This document shows positions 9,259 to 19,302 of a stretch of 64,000 nucleotides of DNA, in pieces. Positions within the stretch are counted from its first letter, which is position 1. Every line of letters starts with the position of its first letter. The notes under the pieces are model-generated. The model made no database searches and was not told where the DNA came from. It saw nothing but the letters and a program-made list of their open reading frames with translations. A program made the translations under genes and the position numbers. This stretch comes from an uncultured Brevibacillus sp. (GTDB lineage: Bacteria > Bacillota > Bacilli > Brevibacillales > Brevibacillaceae), in the NCBI RefSeq assembly GCF_947502445.1, contig NZ_CANMZW010000002.1:1-64000 (forward strand). The letters run 5' to 3'.

Positions 9259-9391
9259 TTATGCCTCCCTCGATGGTTCAATAAAATGTTTTCTATTATT
9301 AAAGTTTGATTCTCTTTCGAATTTTCCTCTAATTCTTAAAAATAAAAGTATATACTTATGATAGTGTAAAATATTGGATGGTGAGTCTCAT

Positions 9392-9805
9392 ATGAAATCA
9401 AACAATGCAATATTCAAATTCGTCTTATCATGCTCTTTGTTGACTGCATGTTCATCCACTCAGGAAGTTTACTCGATCCCATCAGCGAAAGCATTGCAGC
9501 TTGATACGGATACTGTTGATAAGCTGATTCAAATACATGAAATCGCTAGAGAGGATGCCCAAGAAATTGGTTATCCTGTTACGCTGGTGTCACTTCCTAT
9601 CCCCTCTACCATTTATCAGGATGGCAAGCCTCTTGGAGCCTATTTAGTAAAAGTCGCCTCCAAGTCCAAGAAGCATCCAGAAAAAGATCTACTTATACTC
9701 TACTACTTTTCGATACAGCATGAGCTGCTGGTACGTATACCTCTGGGTGAGGATGAGGAACTGATTGAAACCAACACGGTTCGACCAAAAAACATTCAAT
9801 TTTAG
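9392..9805 (+). CDS. Predicted lipoprotein of unknown function
   Basis: A 137-residue protein with a lipoprotein signal peptide: basic MKSNN start, hydrophobic core FKFVLSCSLL and lipobox LTAC. After lipidation the mature domain of about 110 residues would sit on the outer face of the membrane. It is mixed alpha/beta with no motif I recognise. I take the ATG at 9392 with GGATGGTGAG upstream; a TTG six codons earlier is unlikely. It lies between pepF-like (divergent) and the aminopeptidase gene (same strand, 150 nt downstream), with no clear functional link. Confidence 0.7.
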   Translation: MKSNNAIFKFVLSCSLLTACSSTQEVYSIPSAKALQLDTDTVDKLIQIHEIAREDAQEIGYPVTLVSLPIPSTIYQDGKPLGAYLVKVASKSKKHPEKDLLILYYFSIQHELLVRIPLGEDEELIETNTVRPKNIQF

Positions 9806-9906
9806 CTCATCAAGGTAATTTATCTCGAAATTCCATAGGAACTGTCTGTTTCTGCGCTTTCCTAGGAAATGAGAAAATAAGTAGCAAGTATTTCCAGACA
9901 AATAGG

Positions 9907-9912
9907 TATAAT
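9907..9912 (+). promoter_or_regulatory. Candidate -10 element for the M29 aminopeptidase gene
   Basis: Perfect TATAAT 44 nt upstream of the start codon. No good -35 hexamer is present at 16-18 nt spacing, so this is only a candidate. Confidence 0.35.
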
Positions 9913-9955
9913 AGAACAGAAAGCTCGTTTTGTAATGGAAGAGGAGGTTTTCACC

Positions 9956-11182
9956 ATGTCTTTTGATACTAATTTTGATCGTTACGCAGAGCTCGCTGTC
10001 AAAATAGGGGTAAACGTACAACCGATGCAAACGCTCGTCATTACAGCTCCCATTTCTACGGCTCCTTTTGTCCGGAAAGTGGCAAAAAAGGCATATGAGG
10101 CAGGAGCGAAGCATGTCATCATGGAATGGTCCGATGATGAATTGACACGCATGAAATTTGATCTCGCTCCTGATGAAGCCTTTACAGAATATCCACTCTG
10201 GAAGGCAAAAGGGTTGGAGGAAATGGCTGAGAACGGTGCAGCCTTCTTGTACGTATCAGCATCTAACCCAGACCTGTTAAAGGGGGTAAAGCTAGAACGA
10301 ATCTCTGCCTCTAATAAAGCTGCAGGCCAAGCCCTAAATGCGTTTCGAAACTACACCATGTCAGATAAAGTAAGCTGGTGCATCCTCGCCGTGCCTTCTC
10401 CACAATGGGCTGCCATGGTCTTCCCAGACCTCCCTGCTGAGGAGCAGGAAGCTGCGCTGTGGGACGCCATCTTCCGGGCAACCCGTGCTGACATGAATGC
10501 TCCAGTACAAGCATGGCATGATCATCATGCGGCGCTGAACAGCAAGGTCGATTTGCTAAATGCAAAGCAATACCGGTACTTGCATTACACAGCTCCAGGA
10601 ACTGAGCTCACGATAGAGCTACCTCCCAAACACGTTTGGATTGGCGGCGGTGGCCATAACGAGAAGGGTGTCTTCTTTATGGCGAACATGCCAACGGAGG
10701 AGGTGTTTACTGCCCCTCTGAAAACAGGGGTAAACGGCAAGGTAACCAGCACAAAGCCGCTTAGCTATCACGGCAATCTCATTGAAAATTTCACGCTGAC
10801 CTTTAAAGATGGCAAAATCGTAGAAGCAACAGCGAAAAAAGGAGAAGCTTCACTCAAGCAATTGATTGAAACAGACGAAGGCTCACATTACCTGGGTGAA
10901 GTAGCGTTAGTCCCTCATCTCTCGCCTATTTCCCAATCGAATATTATTTTTTACAATACATTGTTTGATGAGAATGCCTCTAACCATCTTGCTATCGGAA
11001 ATGCTTACTCCGTCAATATCGAAAATGGAGCAAAAATGACGAAAGAAGAGCTAGAGCAATACGGAATCAATACAAGCATGACGCATGTGGATTTCATGAT
11101 CGGATCGGCTAAGATGGATATCGACGGGGAAACGGCTGACGGTAATCGGGGGCCTATTTTCCGCAAAGGGAATTGGGCTTAA
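9956..11182 (+). CDS. Aminopeptidase of the M29 (thermophilic aminopeptidase) family
   Basis: Leucyl-type metal-dependent aminopeptidase of the AmpS/PepS/aminopeptidase T family, about 408 residues, acting on the N-terminus of peptides in the cytoplasm. Family signatures include NMPTEEVFTAP (metal-ligand region), the GNLIENFTLTFKDGKIV segment and the C-terminal histidine/aspartate region NTSMTHVDFMIGS. Start ATG at 9956 follows GAGGAGG by 8 nt; the frame extends seven codons further upstream without a better signal. A perfect terminator closes it immediately downstream, so it is monocistronic. Confidence 0.9.
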   Translation: MSFDTNFDRYAELAVKIGVNVQPMQTLVITAPISTAPFVRKVAKKAYEAGAKHVIMEWSDDELTRMKFDLAPDEAFTEYPLWKAKGLEEMAENGAAFLYVSASNPDLLKGVKLERISASNKAAGQALNAFRNYTMSDKVSWCILAVPSPQWAAMVFPDLPAEEQEAALWDAIFRATRADMNAPVQAWHDHHAALNSKVDLLNAKQYRYLHYTAPGTELTIELPPKHVWIGGGGHNEKGVFFMANMPTEEVFTAPLKTGVNGKVTSTKPLSYHGNLIENFTLTFKDGKIVEATAKKGEASLKQLIETDEGSHYLGEVALVPHLSPISQSNIIFYNTLFDENASNHLAIGNAYSVNIENGAKMTKEELEQYGINTSMTHVDFMIGSAKMDIDGETADGNRGPIFRKGNWA

Positions 11183-11192
11183 ACTCATAACG

Positions 11193-11223
11193 AAAAAGGA
11201 GAGGTGATCGCCTCTCCTTTTTT
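11193..11223. terminator. Bidirectional terminator after the M29 aminopeptidase
   Basis: Perfect AAAAAGGAGAGG / CCTCTCCTTTTT stem with a 6-nt loop. It serves the aminopeptidase gene on the plus strand and probably cdaS on the minus strand. Confidence 0.92.
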
Positions 11224-11265
11224 CTGTACGAGACAAAATGAGCGCGGCGAAGCTGTGTCCCTAAC

Positions 11266-11877
11266 CTATTGCGTAATGATCGGATAAAGATGCCCCTGCA
11301 GCGCAAAGGATGCTTTCCCTGTCTCCTCAGAGACTACGATGATCAAAGCATCACTGACTTCGCTCATACCGATCGCAGCTCGATGTCGCGTACCCAGCTT
11401 TTTCTCCCCGACCACGACCTGTGACAGCGGAAGCACGTTTGCAGCGGAAATAATTTGATTTTGCCGAACTAACACCGCACCATCATGCAGAGGACCGCCC
11501 GGAAAAAAGATAGACTCCAGCAAAGAATGGCTGAGCAACGCTCCAATCGGAATACCTGCTTGCAGAAGCGTACTAAGCGTGTCATTGCGCTCAATAACGA
11601 TGAGAGCCCCTTGTCTTTTCGCTGCCAGGTGCTGGACAGCAACAGAAACATCCTCATATTTGTCTGTATACGGCGCTAAATAGCATTGCAAATAAAAGGA
11701 TGCCGCGACCGTCTCCAGTCTGCTGAATCTGCTTCTGATCTGTTCAAAGGTACCTAGTAGACACCCATTTTCGCTCTCCAGAACGTCTATGCTTTCTTCC
11801 ATAGCTTTTGAAATCACGACTAATTCTGCACGCAGCTCCTGCTTCAACAGCGATGTATCACAATTCACATGCTCCAT
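11266..11877 (-). CDS. cdaS: Sporulation-type diadenylate cyclase (CdaS-like)
   Basis: Makes cyclic di-AMP from two ATP. The DAC/DisA_N domain (about residues 75-200) shows both active-site motifs: PLHDGAV and GTRHRAAIG, followed by the conserved SEVSDALIIVVSEETG segment. The N-terminal 70 residues are helical and charged, matching the two-helix autoinhibitory region of B. subtilis CdaS (YojJ), rather than the membrane helices of CdaA or the HhH domain of DisA. Length 203 residues is typical. Start ATG has GAGGGG 5 nt upstream. CdaS acts in the forespore in B. subtilis; I could not identify a sigma-G promoter with confidence in the 113 nt upstream. Confidence 0.88.
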   Translation of the reverse strand: MEHVNCDTSLLKQELRAELVVISKAMEESIDVLESENGCLLGTFEQIRSRFSRLETVAASFYLQCYLAPYTDKYEDVSVAVQHLAAKRQGALIVIERNDTLSTLLQAGIPIGALLSHSLLESIFFPGGPLHDGAVLVRQNQIISAANVLPLSQVVVGEKKLGTRHRAAIGMSEVSDALIIVVSEETGKASFALQGHLYPIITQ

Positions 11878-11990
11878 GGAAACCCCTCAATCACAAAATT
11901 GTCTTTCCGTCCTTCTCTTATGGTTGAGTGTTCCCATCTACTGACAAAAGCATCCGGCATGCAGCGCCTGAAAAATCGAGACTTCTGCCC

Positions 11991-12752
11991 CTAAGCATGA
12001 AAAGCCTTTACCGAAATTTGTGCGGCGGTAAGTGCCTGTCGAATATGCTGGGCGAATTCAAGCGCATGAGCCCCATCTCCGTGGATGCATATCGTATTGG
12101 CGGAAATAGGCACATCAATCCCTTGCTCGGACTGCACAACGCCTTCTTTAACCATCCTCACGACCTGCGTCAATGACTTTTCCTGGTCTGTAATCATGGC
12201 ATTCGGTTGGGTGCGTGGTGTAAGTGTACCGTCTTGTTGATACGTCCGATCAGCAAAAACCTCATGTGCAGAACGCAGACCAATCTTCTCACAGGCCTTC
12301 GTAAGCTCGCTGCCTGCCAGTCCATACAGAATGAGATTGGGATTAACCCGATACACAGCTTCTGCGATCGCTTCAGCGAGTGGTGCTCTGGTGGCAGCCA
12401 TATTATACAAAGCGCCATGAGGTTTTACGTGCTGCATCACTCCACCTTCTGCCTGGACAAAGGCCTGTAGCGCTCCGATCTGGTAAACGACGATATCATG
12501 ACCTTCCTCTGCGGACAGCTCCATATTTCTACGCCCAAACCCGACCAGATCAGGGAAGCCTGGATGTGCCCCGATAGCTACGCCCGCTTCCAATGCCAGG
12601 CGTACTGTCTTTTTCATGGTGGCAGGATCCCCTGCGTGGAAGCCACAGGCGATGTTAGCCGAGCTGATATACGTCAATATTTCCTTGTCATTTCCTAACG
12701 AGTAAGCGCCAAAGCTTTCTCCCATGTCGCAGTTAATGTCTACAGCTTTCAT
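11991..12752 (-). CDS. pxpA: 5-oxoprolinase subunit A
   Basis: LamB/YcsF family subunit of the ATP-dependent 5-oxoprolinase that opens 5-oxoproline (pyroglutamate) to L-glutamate. Recognised by the opening [12 protein letters not shown], the [13 protein letters not shown] metal-site region, GAHPGFPD and VKPHGALYN. The length of 253 residues fits the family. Start ATG at 12752 follows GGAGGGG and overlaps the pxpC stop by 4 nt (ATGA), so the two are translationally coupled. Last gene of the long minus-strand peptide-utilisation operon; no strong terminator seen before cdaS. Confidence 0.95.
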   Translation of the reverse strand: MKAVDINCDMGESFGAYSLGNDKEILTYISSANIACGFHAGDPATMKKTVRLALEAGVAIGAHPGFPDLVGFGRRNMELSAEEGHDIVVYQIGALQAFVQAEGGVMQHVKPHGALYNMAATRAPLAEAIAEAVYRVNPNLILYGLAGSELTKACEKIGLRSAHEVFADRTYQQDGTLTPRTQPNAMITDQEKSLTQVVRMVKEGVVQSEQGIDVPISANTICIHGDGAHALEFAQHIRQALTAAQISVKAFHA

Positions 12753-13765
12753 CGTTCTCCCCTCCACCCCACATTCATTTCCATCCCGAGTTTAATCTGT
12801 TTCAACAAGATCTTTCGCTCGTATAGCGCTGTCTGGGCATCACGAAGCGAGATCTCCACAAAACGAACGGATTCGCCTGGCCGCAATTGAGCTACAACTG
12901 ACAAGTCTACACTAGCCACGTAACCAATTTTGGGATAACCACCGATCGTTTGTCGATCCGCCATGAGAATAATCGGTTGACCGTCAGGCGGGACCTGTAT
13001 CGTTCCTGAAGTGACGGCAGCTGAAATCAGCTCGTTTGGAGAACTCAGAGTAAGGGTCGGCCCGGTTAGGCGATATCCCATACGGTCGGAACGTGGCGAT
13101 ACCTGAAAGGATTGTTGAAAAAAACTGTGCCTGCTCTCCTCTGTGAAATCATCATATTGATCTCCGCGAATCACACGCACAACGGCTTCTTGAGTCGTAG
13201 AATAGGAATTTGCGGAAACAAACCAATTCATATGGGAATAGGGGGACGTACCCGCCTGATTTTTCAAGTGTTGTGCGAGAAAAAGACTATAAGGACTTTG
13301 CTTATGATGTCCAAGCGTATCACCTGACTTCAGCACTCTTCCCTTGAAGCCTCCAAAGCCAGCCCGCAGGTTGGTGCTACGACTCCCCATGACTAGAGGA
13401 ACGTCCACCCCACCTGCTACAGCTAAATAGGCACGGCATCCGTGCTTGGCATGTCCGAGCTTCAGGACACTCCCGGTTTTGATCCAAATGGGACGATTCG
13501 ATAAAACAGGCTGGTCATCGATCATCGGGCTGAATTCGCCACCACATATCGCTATAACCATATCTTTTTGAAACAGCAAGGTCGGACCTTTTATCGTGAT
13601 CTCAAGAACTGCGTCAGTAGACCTGTTGCCGACTAAGAGATTAGCCATTTGCAAAGCCAAATCGTCCATCGCTCCACCTACATTGACACCGTGCTGTTGA
13701 TATCCATATCTGCCGCGATCTTGCACAGTTGTACTAAGTCCGGGCGAAATGACTTCTATACTCAC
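12749..13765 (-). CDS. pxpC: 5-oxoprolinase subunit C
   Basis: Biotin-dependent-carboxyltransferase-like subunit (KipA/AHS2 domain), partner of PxpB. It shows the family opening [28 protein letters not shown] and the central [11 protein letters not shown] and GSRSTNLR motifs. 338 residues, normal length. It starts with GTG inside the pxpB stop (GTGA overlap) and ends overlapping pxpA, so B, C and A form one coupled block in the order pxpB-pxpC-pxpA. In Bacillus the KipI/KipA names of these proteins refer to KinA inhibition; the enzymatic role is better supported here by the neighbouring pyrrolidone-carboxyl peptidase gene. Confidence 0.94.
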   Translation of the reverse strand: MSIEVISPGLSTTVQDRGRYGYQQHGVNVGGAMDDLALQMANLLVGNRSTDAVLEITIKGPTLLFQKDMVIAICGGEFSPMIDDQPVLSNRPIWIKTGSVLKLGHAKHGCRAYLAVAGGVDVPLVMGSRSTNLRAGFGGFKGRVLKSGDTLGHHKQSPYSLFLAQHLKNQAGTSPYSHMNWFVSANSYSTTQEAVVRVIRGDQYDDFTEESRHSFFQQSFQVSPRSDRMGYRLTGPTLTLSSPNELISAAVTSGTIQVPPDGQPIILMADRQTIGGYPKIGYVASVDLSVVAQLRPGESVRFVEISLRDAQTALYERKILLKQIKLGMEMNVGWRGER

Positions 13766-14478
13766 GAAGACACCTTCTTCCTCTCATCGTATTCCCCTTC
13801 AGAAATAGGATGGAAGCGAATCTTGTCACCTGAGCGCAAAAGACTCGGCGAGTGTTCATCTGGCTGAAACAAGCTCTGTGGTGTTCGACCTATGATTTGC
13901 CATCCGCCCGGGCTTTCAATGGAGTAAATTCCAGTTTGAGAGCCCCCGATCCCTACACTTCCCATCGGAATAGAGAGTCGTGGCGAAGACCGTCGTGGTG
14001 TAGAAAGTCGCTCATCCATCCCGCCTAAATACGGAAATCCTGGAGCAAAACCGATCATGTAGACCAGGTACTCTCTAGAGGAATGGATGGTAATGACCTC
14101 TTCACTACTGATACCGTTATGCTTTGCTACTACTTCCAAATCCGGACCGAAGCTACCACCGTAGCAAACCGGAATTTCTACGAGCCTAGCTTCTCGCGCG
14201 TAGCTTTCTGGAAGATGCTCTGCCATTTTCTTGAGAATTGCGAGGACACGCTCGTAAGGTATGACATCACTACTTGGATCAGAGAGAAGGATGGGATCAT
14301 AATAGACCGTTACCGTAGTAAAGCCTGGTACGAATTCTACCATTCCGGGGAAAGGATGCTTCTGAAGGTACTCAGAAAACGTTACGACCTTCTCATGTGT
14401 CGTTTGATCAATGACGTCCCCTAGTTTGACAATGACACCGGAATCCCCAAGAGGAGAGAATTCATGGTTAGGCAACAT
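13762..14478 (-). CDS. pxpB: 5-oxoprolinase subunit B
   Basis: AHS1/KipI-like subunit of the 5-oxoprolinase. Characteristic motifs are FSPLGDSGVIVKLG near the start, the conserved GFAPGFPYLGG loop, PRRSSPRLSIPMGSVGIGG and SPGGWQIIGRTP. Several starts are possible: ATG 14478 (GGAGG 5 nt upstream, chosen), an adjacent TTG, and GTG 14511, which lacks a ribosome site. The reading frame is coupled to pxpC downstream. Between it and pcp lies a compact hairpin with a T-rich tail, which may lower transcription of the pxp block relative to the upstream genes. Confidence 0.93.
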   Translation of the reverse strand: MLPNHEFSPLGDSGVIVKLGDVIDQTTHEKVVTFSEYLQKHPFPGMVEFVPGFTTVTVYYDPILLSDPSSDVIPYERVLAILKKMAEHLPESYAREARLVEIPVCYGGSFGPDLEVVAKHNGISSEEVITIHSSREYLVYMIGFAPGFPYLGGMDERLSTPRRSSPRLSIPMGSVGIGGSQTGIYSIESPGGWQIIGRTPQSLFQPDEHSPSLLRSGDKIRFHPISEGEYDERKKVSS

Positions 14479-14532
14479 TTCCCCCTCCATTTCGATTATC
14501 GGTTCTGTCACGTTACCTGGTAAGAAAAGAAA

Positions 14533-14551
14533 AGAGGAGGTTCACTCCTCT
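14533..14551 (-). terminator. Candidate intra-operon terminator/attenuator between pcp and pxpB
   Basis: On the minus strand AGAGGAG-TGAAC-CTCCTCT is followed by TTTCTTTTC. It lies 4 nt past the pcp stop and about 55 nt before the pxpB start, so it would tune rather than end transcription. Confidence 0.5.
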
Positions 14552-14554
14552 GGA

Positions 14555-15202
14555 TCAATTGATCTGTCCGCCACTTACGACCATATCTTGGTCATGGGAA
14601 ATCACGGCTTCAATTGCCACACGCAAACCTTTTACAATCGTTTCCAGCGCCATACTTGGTTGTCCTGATTGTCTTGCTGCCTGTTCTGGAAGGTACGGGA
14701 TATGGATGAACCCCCCGCGGATGGCCGCCTTGTTCTCAGCTACGTAATGCATCAAGCCATAAAACACGTGGTTGCATACATACGTGCCCGCTGTCTGCGA
14801 GATAGAAGCAGGGATTCCTTGTTGCTGCAGCTCATGGACCATCGACTTGATCGGAAGAGTCGACCAGTAAGCAGCAGGGCCGTGCTCTACAATCGGGGTG
14901 TCGATCGGCTGATTTCCTTCATTATCGGCAATCCGCGCATCATTCACATTGATCGCGACGCGCTCGATGGAAAGGTCGCCGCGGCCACCTGCTTGGCCTA
15001 TGCACAAGACGATATCGGGCTTCGTCTCCTCTATTGCTGCATACAGATGCTCAATCGATCTATCAAAAACTGTTGGAATCTGCCACACTTCCACTTTGTA
15101 TTGATCAGATTCGATTTTTGCCAGCTCTTTGACTGACTCCCAAGCTGGGTTTATAGGCTCTCCTCCAAAAGGATCAAATCCTGTAACAAGAACTTTTGTC
15201 AT
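14555..15202 (-). CDS. pcp: Pyrrolidone-carboxyl peptidase (C15)
   Basis: Cysteine peptidase removing N-terminal pyroglutamate from peptides. Opening [19 protein letters not shown] is the family signature. The nucleophile Cys lies in [18 protein letters not shown] and the catalytic Glu in the [14 protein letters not shown] region. Length of 215 residues is typical. The start ATG overlaps the stop of the M14-type peptidase gene (ATGA), and the 5-oxoprolinase genes follow at once. This gives a direct metabolic chain: Pcp frees 5-oxoproline, PxpABC opens it to glutamate. Confidence 0.95.
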   Translation of the reverse strand: MTKVLVTGFDPFGGEPINPAWESVKELAKIESDQYKVEVWQIPTVFDRSIEHLYAAIEETKPDIVLCIGQAGGRGDLSIERVAINVNDARIADNEGNQPIDTPIVEHGPAAYWSTLPIKSMVHELQQQGIPASISQTAGTYVCNHVFYGLMHYVAENKAAIRGGFIHIPYLPEQAARQSGQPSMALETIVKGLRVAIEAVISHDQDMVVSGGQIN

Positions 15203-18200
15203 AACTTCTTACCCCCTATCTGTATCGGTCGCAGACGCGTCATACGAATGCTGCTTTTCTCATCTTGACGAGAAACTACTTGTGGACATGTCGCAACACT
15301 TCTGAGTACTTCCCGATTAAACACCTTAAGTGTTTCCATGCAATCACGCAGCGCGTCACCCCAAACCGTCTCATCGGCTGCTTCCGTAATCAAATCAAGC
15401 GTTACCCACTCTGGAAAACGCGAGACCAAAGAAGTGGACGAGCGATCAGTTTTTGTGGGCCAGCGGTAAAATAGCAGCTCATGATCATCTGGCAACGGGA
15501 AAATTGCTGGTTCCCAGTTGTGGCCATATCGTACGTAGCGTTCCACATAGTGCTTATTTTTGTTCCAAAGGTACGGATTTTGCCTCATGCCACCCTCTGT
15601 TGCTTTTTGAATCGTATCTAGCGCGAGTGCATGGTGAGGATATGCTGTTCGATCCAGCTCACGACCAATTCCGTAAAAAAGGGATATCGGCACCCAATAC
15701 GATACGGGGAATCGCGGTGGACTGTTGTACCCGGCAAAAGGCTGGGTCCACTCATGAGAAGGAATTCCGTGATCATCAATAATCACATCAGGCAGCCAGC
15801 GATAAAATAGCTGCGGGACAACCCGTGATTCACCAAAAATACTCGGTTTAAAGCGGTGATTCGTATACTCCAGACCCACTGCGTTATAGCGGGCGGCGTG
15901 ATGCTTCCAATACGGGTTCTCTTTCACCAGTTCCTGATGTAGGGCGATTCCATCCGGATTGGCAAAGGGAATCACGACGAGATTGAAGCGCGTTAGCCAT
16001 TCCGCTCTTTCCGTTACGATTTCTTTTACGAGCTCTCGGATGGCGGGCATACTTGACACTTCATTCGGATGATGCCCCGCTTCGATCAGCACAGTCGGCT
16101 TGTATAGAGACAGCTTGTGAGTCGATACATAACTGGAAACACGAGGGGTCGTAACCTCCACCGTATAGATCGATCGACCTTCAAACGATTTTTCGACTTC
16201 CCAAATATGGACAGACGGATGTGCAGCAAGCTCAGCCCACTCAGCAATCACTGGCTCTTCCTTCGGCTCAGCAGTTGCGCATTCCCACTCCTCGAGATTG
16301 CTCGTCGAATCTTTTTTCAGCAATAAACGTGCACGCACTGGCTCTGTTTGTTGTTCATCAAAGTACAGATGTGTGGTGGCAATTGTGAGAGCTTGCTTCT
16401 CGCTATATTCTTTTACGCGAATGGTTGCATGGGGCGAAATCCCTGTTTCCACCCGAACGTACGGACGAACAGCTCCCGGAGAATTCCATGCCACTCCCGT
16501 TTCTTTTTCACCTAGATAAGCATAGTAGTCAAGCGTATAAAAATAAATATCCTCGTGCAATGCTTCTAATGAAGAAATCGTCTCTTCATCGATATTCAGC
16601 CGCTCTTCTTGTTCGCTCATCGCAACATCGACATCGATTGAATAAAAGAGAGGAATGTCCCCTTGATATGGACCCTGTTGCTTTTGCATAAGAGCTGCTG
16701 TCAGCTCCGGCAAAAATTGCTGCGTATAATAGTGCCAAAATCTTTCCCGATCAGTAGCAACTACATAGTGGTCGACCGCCAGACCGTTGCTAATGGTCAG
16801 ACCAGATGTTGTTGGATAGGCACGTTTCACCTGATCGGCATACGGAACCGATGCTACAGGAACATCCAATTGCCATGTTCCCAGCAAGTTCTGGTTATCG
16901 CTCCACACCTCTACCTGATAGGTCGTCTGCAACCTTTCATTCATCACGAATGAAGTTTGGGACAAGGAAATTCCTAGCTCCTTGGCAAGCAGCTGGTCTA
17001 CGGGATAAAGCTCCTGTAGCCAACGATGTGATAGCTCCATTCCATCTTTACGCGACACCCGTTGAAACGAGATTGCTACTCGTTCCACTCGCTTGCCGGA
17101 ACGCTGTAAGCTTGGAATGATCGTTTCCTTTACCCAGCACAAGCCCGGCTTAAATGCGGAATGTATATGTATACGGTGTTCTATTTGCGGGAGCAACCGG
17201 GAGATGGTATGACTCCAGCTTCGTTCCAGCGCCCGTCGTATTTCTACCGGTTCAGACAAAAAGGCGGTAATTACCAGAGGAGCCGATGCTTGCTTGCCCT
17301 CTTTCAGCTGCTGAGCGAGTGTCTCTATCTTTTCCTGAAACAACTGCTCCATCTCGCTTCTTTCACCTGGGTCACTCCATGTTTTCTCTACAAAAAGCGG
17401 AAAGTCCTGCTGAATGTTCTCGCTAACCGCACTGTTCTCCCACTTGCCATAGGTGCCGCCGGTTTGATGCGGGGTCGCACTCGCGAAGTAATCAAGTGCA
17501 GAAATTACGGCTCCTTCTCCCCCAGTGATACGAATTACTCTAGCTGTAGCCTCCTGCTCATCAGCTACAACAACTACCTCGGCCTGCGTGTTTGACTTGT
17601 TTGGTTCGATGTTTACTGCAAAAGTCAGTTCTGCCACGCGTTCTTGTTCACCTGTGAGGGGAAAACGAAGCCCAGTCGATGCCAGCCCAATGCGAGCAGC
17701 GAAACGAGCAGCAGCTGTAATGGATGCGCTTGACGTGATTCCAGTAAAGAAAACATCTGTTTGACTTGTAACATCGATGCGGCCTGCTTGATAAAACCCG
17801 GCCGTCGTCCAAAGCTCCCCGAGACTATCAAGAGGCACCGGACGAGCTACTGGTGGCTTTGCACCATAGGTCGCCTCATTCCCAGGCGCAACCACGATCT
17901 GATCAACTGGAGAACTGTCTGCCTTCGCATAAAGCTCGATCATGCCAGCACGATATTTCATTGCTTGAATGTCATGATCCGTTGTACTCACACTCACCCC
18001 AGCTGGCCAGCTTGATGCCATCCAGCGCATCATCCGGCTAATGCTCGACTCGCTTCCACCAAGAAATTCGAGCCGCTTATGATCCGGCTGTATACAACAT
18101 GCTGCCTCATCCGTTTTATAGGCTGAATCGATAAATACAGTGCACACCCAGTCTCCGTCTTTTGTTGCTTGTGCCTCATCAGGAGTATCTACTTCGCGAA

Positions 18201-18378
18201 TTACGGGTAAATCCAGCTCACTGGTTTCTAATCCCAACCGCGCGCAGAAGTCAATCAACCCTACTATCGCGACGCCTGTTTGCTGAAAAAACGAAACAGA
18301 CAGGCAATCAGCAATTCCACCATGATTTTGATCGCCCACCAAACCTGCAGTCGTAAAGATGTCACGTAGTCCTCTCAC
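15199..18378 (-). CDS. Large M14-type zinc carboxypeptidase with duplicated N-terminal domain
   Basis: A 1059-residue protein without signal peptide, so probably cytoplasmic. The C-terminal third is an M14 (carboxypeptidase A/succinylglutamate desuccinylase-like) domain: zinc motif H-x-x-E in GHHPNEVS near residue 768, NPDGI near 805 and a histidine-rich [10 protein letters not shown] near 870. The N-terminal part holds two related units. One begins [10 protein letters not shown] (about residue 4), the other [10 protein letters not shown] (about residue 186). Each has a later segment of the form [15 protein letters not shown] and a Leu/Ile-x-GG turn. The middle 400 residues are unassigned. 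GTG start 7 nt after GGAGG. It sits between the peptide transporter and pcp with overlapping stop/start, so it likely processes imported peptides. Confidence 0.75.
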   Translation of the reverse strand: MRGLRDIFTTAGLVGDQNHGGIADCLSVSFFQQTGVAIVGLIDFCARLGLETSELDLPVIREVDTPDEAQATKDGDWVCTVFIDSAYKTDEAACCIQPDHKRLEFLGGSESSISRMMRWMASSWPAGVSVSTTDHDIQAMKYRAGMIELYAKADSSPVDQIVVAPGNEATYGAKPPVARPVPLDSLGELWTTAGFYQAGRIDVTSQTDVFFTGITSSASITAAARFAARIGLASTGLRFPLTGEQERVAELTFAVNIEPNKSNTQAEVVVVADEQEATARVIRITGGEGAVISALDYFASATPHQTGGTYGKWENSAVSENIQQDFPLFVEKTWSDPGERSEMEQLFQEKIETLAQQLKEGKQASAPLVITAFLSEPVEIRRALERSWSHTISRLLPQIEHRIHIHSAFKPGLCWVKETIIPSLQRSGKRVERVAISFQRVSRKDGMELSHRWLQELYPVDQLLAKELGISLSQTSFVMNERLQTTYQVEVWSDNQNLLGTWQLDVPVASVPYADQVKRAYPTTSGLTISNGLAVDHYVVATDRERFWHYYTQQFLPELTAALMQKQQGPYQGDIPLFYSIDVDVAMSEQEERLNIDEETISSLEALHEDIYFYTLDYYAYLGEKETGVAWNSPGAVRPYVRVETGISPHATIRVKEYSEKQALTIATTHLYFDEQQTEPVRARLLLKKDSTSNLEEWECATAEPKEEPVIAEWAELAAHPSVHIWEVEKSFEGRSIYTVEVTTPRVSSYVSTHKLSLYKPTVLIEAGHHPNEVSSMPAIRELVKEIVTERAEWLTRFNLVVIPFANPDGIALHQELVKENPYWKHHAARYNAVGLEYTNHRFKPSIFGESRVVPQLFYRWLPDVIIDDHGIPSHEWTQPFAGYNSPPRFPVSYWVPISLFYGIGRELDRTAYPHHALALDTIQKATEGGMRQNPYLWNKNKHYVERYVRYGHNWEPAIFPLPDDHELLFYRWPTKTDRSSTSLVSRFPEWVTLDLITEAADETVWGDALRDCMETLKVFNREVLRSVATCPQVVSRQDEKSSIRMTRLRPIQIGGKKL

Positions 18379-18390
18379 CAGTCTGCCTCC

Positions 18391-19302
18391 TTACACACGC
18401 AAATTAGGATCAAGCTCGTCACGCAGCCAGTCACCGAGCAGATTAATGCCAAATACGGTCAGCATAATCGCAATACCTGGGAATGTAGCTACCCACCAGG
18501 CTGTTTCTAAATAGTTACGACCATCTGCAAGCATGCCGCCCCAGGTCGGGATGGAAGGGTCTACACCAAGACCAATGAATGTCAAGGACGCCTCCAGCAA
18601 AATGTTTACCGCTACATTTAACGTAGCCAATACGATGATGGATGATAGAACATTCGGGAGAACATGCTTTCTGATGATACGTAAATTCGTAGCACCAATC
18701 GCTTTGGCAGCCTGTACATACTCCATTTCTTTTACGCTCATAACCTGACCTCGAACCAATCTGGCGAATCCAACCCAGTTACTAATCCCCAAAACGAGAA
18801 TGAGCTTCCATAATCCTGCCCCAAAAACCGTCATTACAATGATCGCAAACAGAATAAAAGGAAAAGCAAGCTGAACATCTGCCAAGCGCATTAAAAGATC
18901 ATCCACCCATCGCCCATAAAAACCGGCAATTAGGCCCAAAATGACACCGATGACCATGGAGATTAATACAGACACGACACCTACGAGCAGTGATACGCGT
19001 GCTCCATAAATAATCCTACTAAGCAAATCACGGCCGACCTGATCGGTTCCAAGTATATGCTCTGATTTCCCCGTATCATCCATCCAGGATGGGGCAGTCA
19101 ATCGCGCGCGCAAATCAGCCTTGTCAGGTGTAGTCGGCGCAAGTACTGGCGCAAAAAGAGCTGATAACAAGGCTATCAGGAGCAAGAACATCCCTGTCAT
19201 CGCCCACGGATTACGAACAAAGCGTCTCCCCATCTTGTTCCATTTTCCGCGTCTTTTTACTGGCGGATTCGTCTGATTGTTAGTAACTGCCGCTGTTGTC
19301 AT
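18391..19302 (-). CDS. Peptide ABC transporter permease (DppC/OppC type)
   Basis: Second membrane subunit of a peptide/nickel-type ABC importer, 303 residues, six predicted helices. It has the family N-terminal segment GRRFVRNPWAMTGMFLLL, the periplasmic-side DDTGKSEHILGTDQVGRDLLSRIIYGAR signature (only quoted in part of its extent as a landmark) and the EAA loop YVQAAKAIGATNLRIIRKHV that contacts the ATPases. Start ATG overlaps the stop of the first permease (ATGA). The M14-type peptidase gene follows 13 nt downstream, so they share a transcript. Confidence 0.92.
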   Translation of the reverse strand: MTTAAVTNNQTNPPVKRRGKWNKMGRRFVRNPWAMTGMFLLLIALLSALFAPVLAPTTPDKADLRARLTAPSWMDDTGKSEHILGTDQVGRDLLSRIIYGARVSLLVGVVSVLISMVIGVILGLIAGFYGRWVDDLLMRLADVQLAFPFILFAIIVMTVFGAGLWKLILVLGISNWVGFARLVRGQVMSVKEMEYVQAAKAIGATNLRIIRKHVLPNVLSSIIVLATLNVAVNILLEASLTFIGLGVDPSIPTWGGMLADGRNYLETAWWVATFPGIAIMLTVFGINLLGDWLRDELDPNLRV

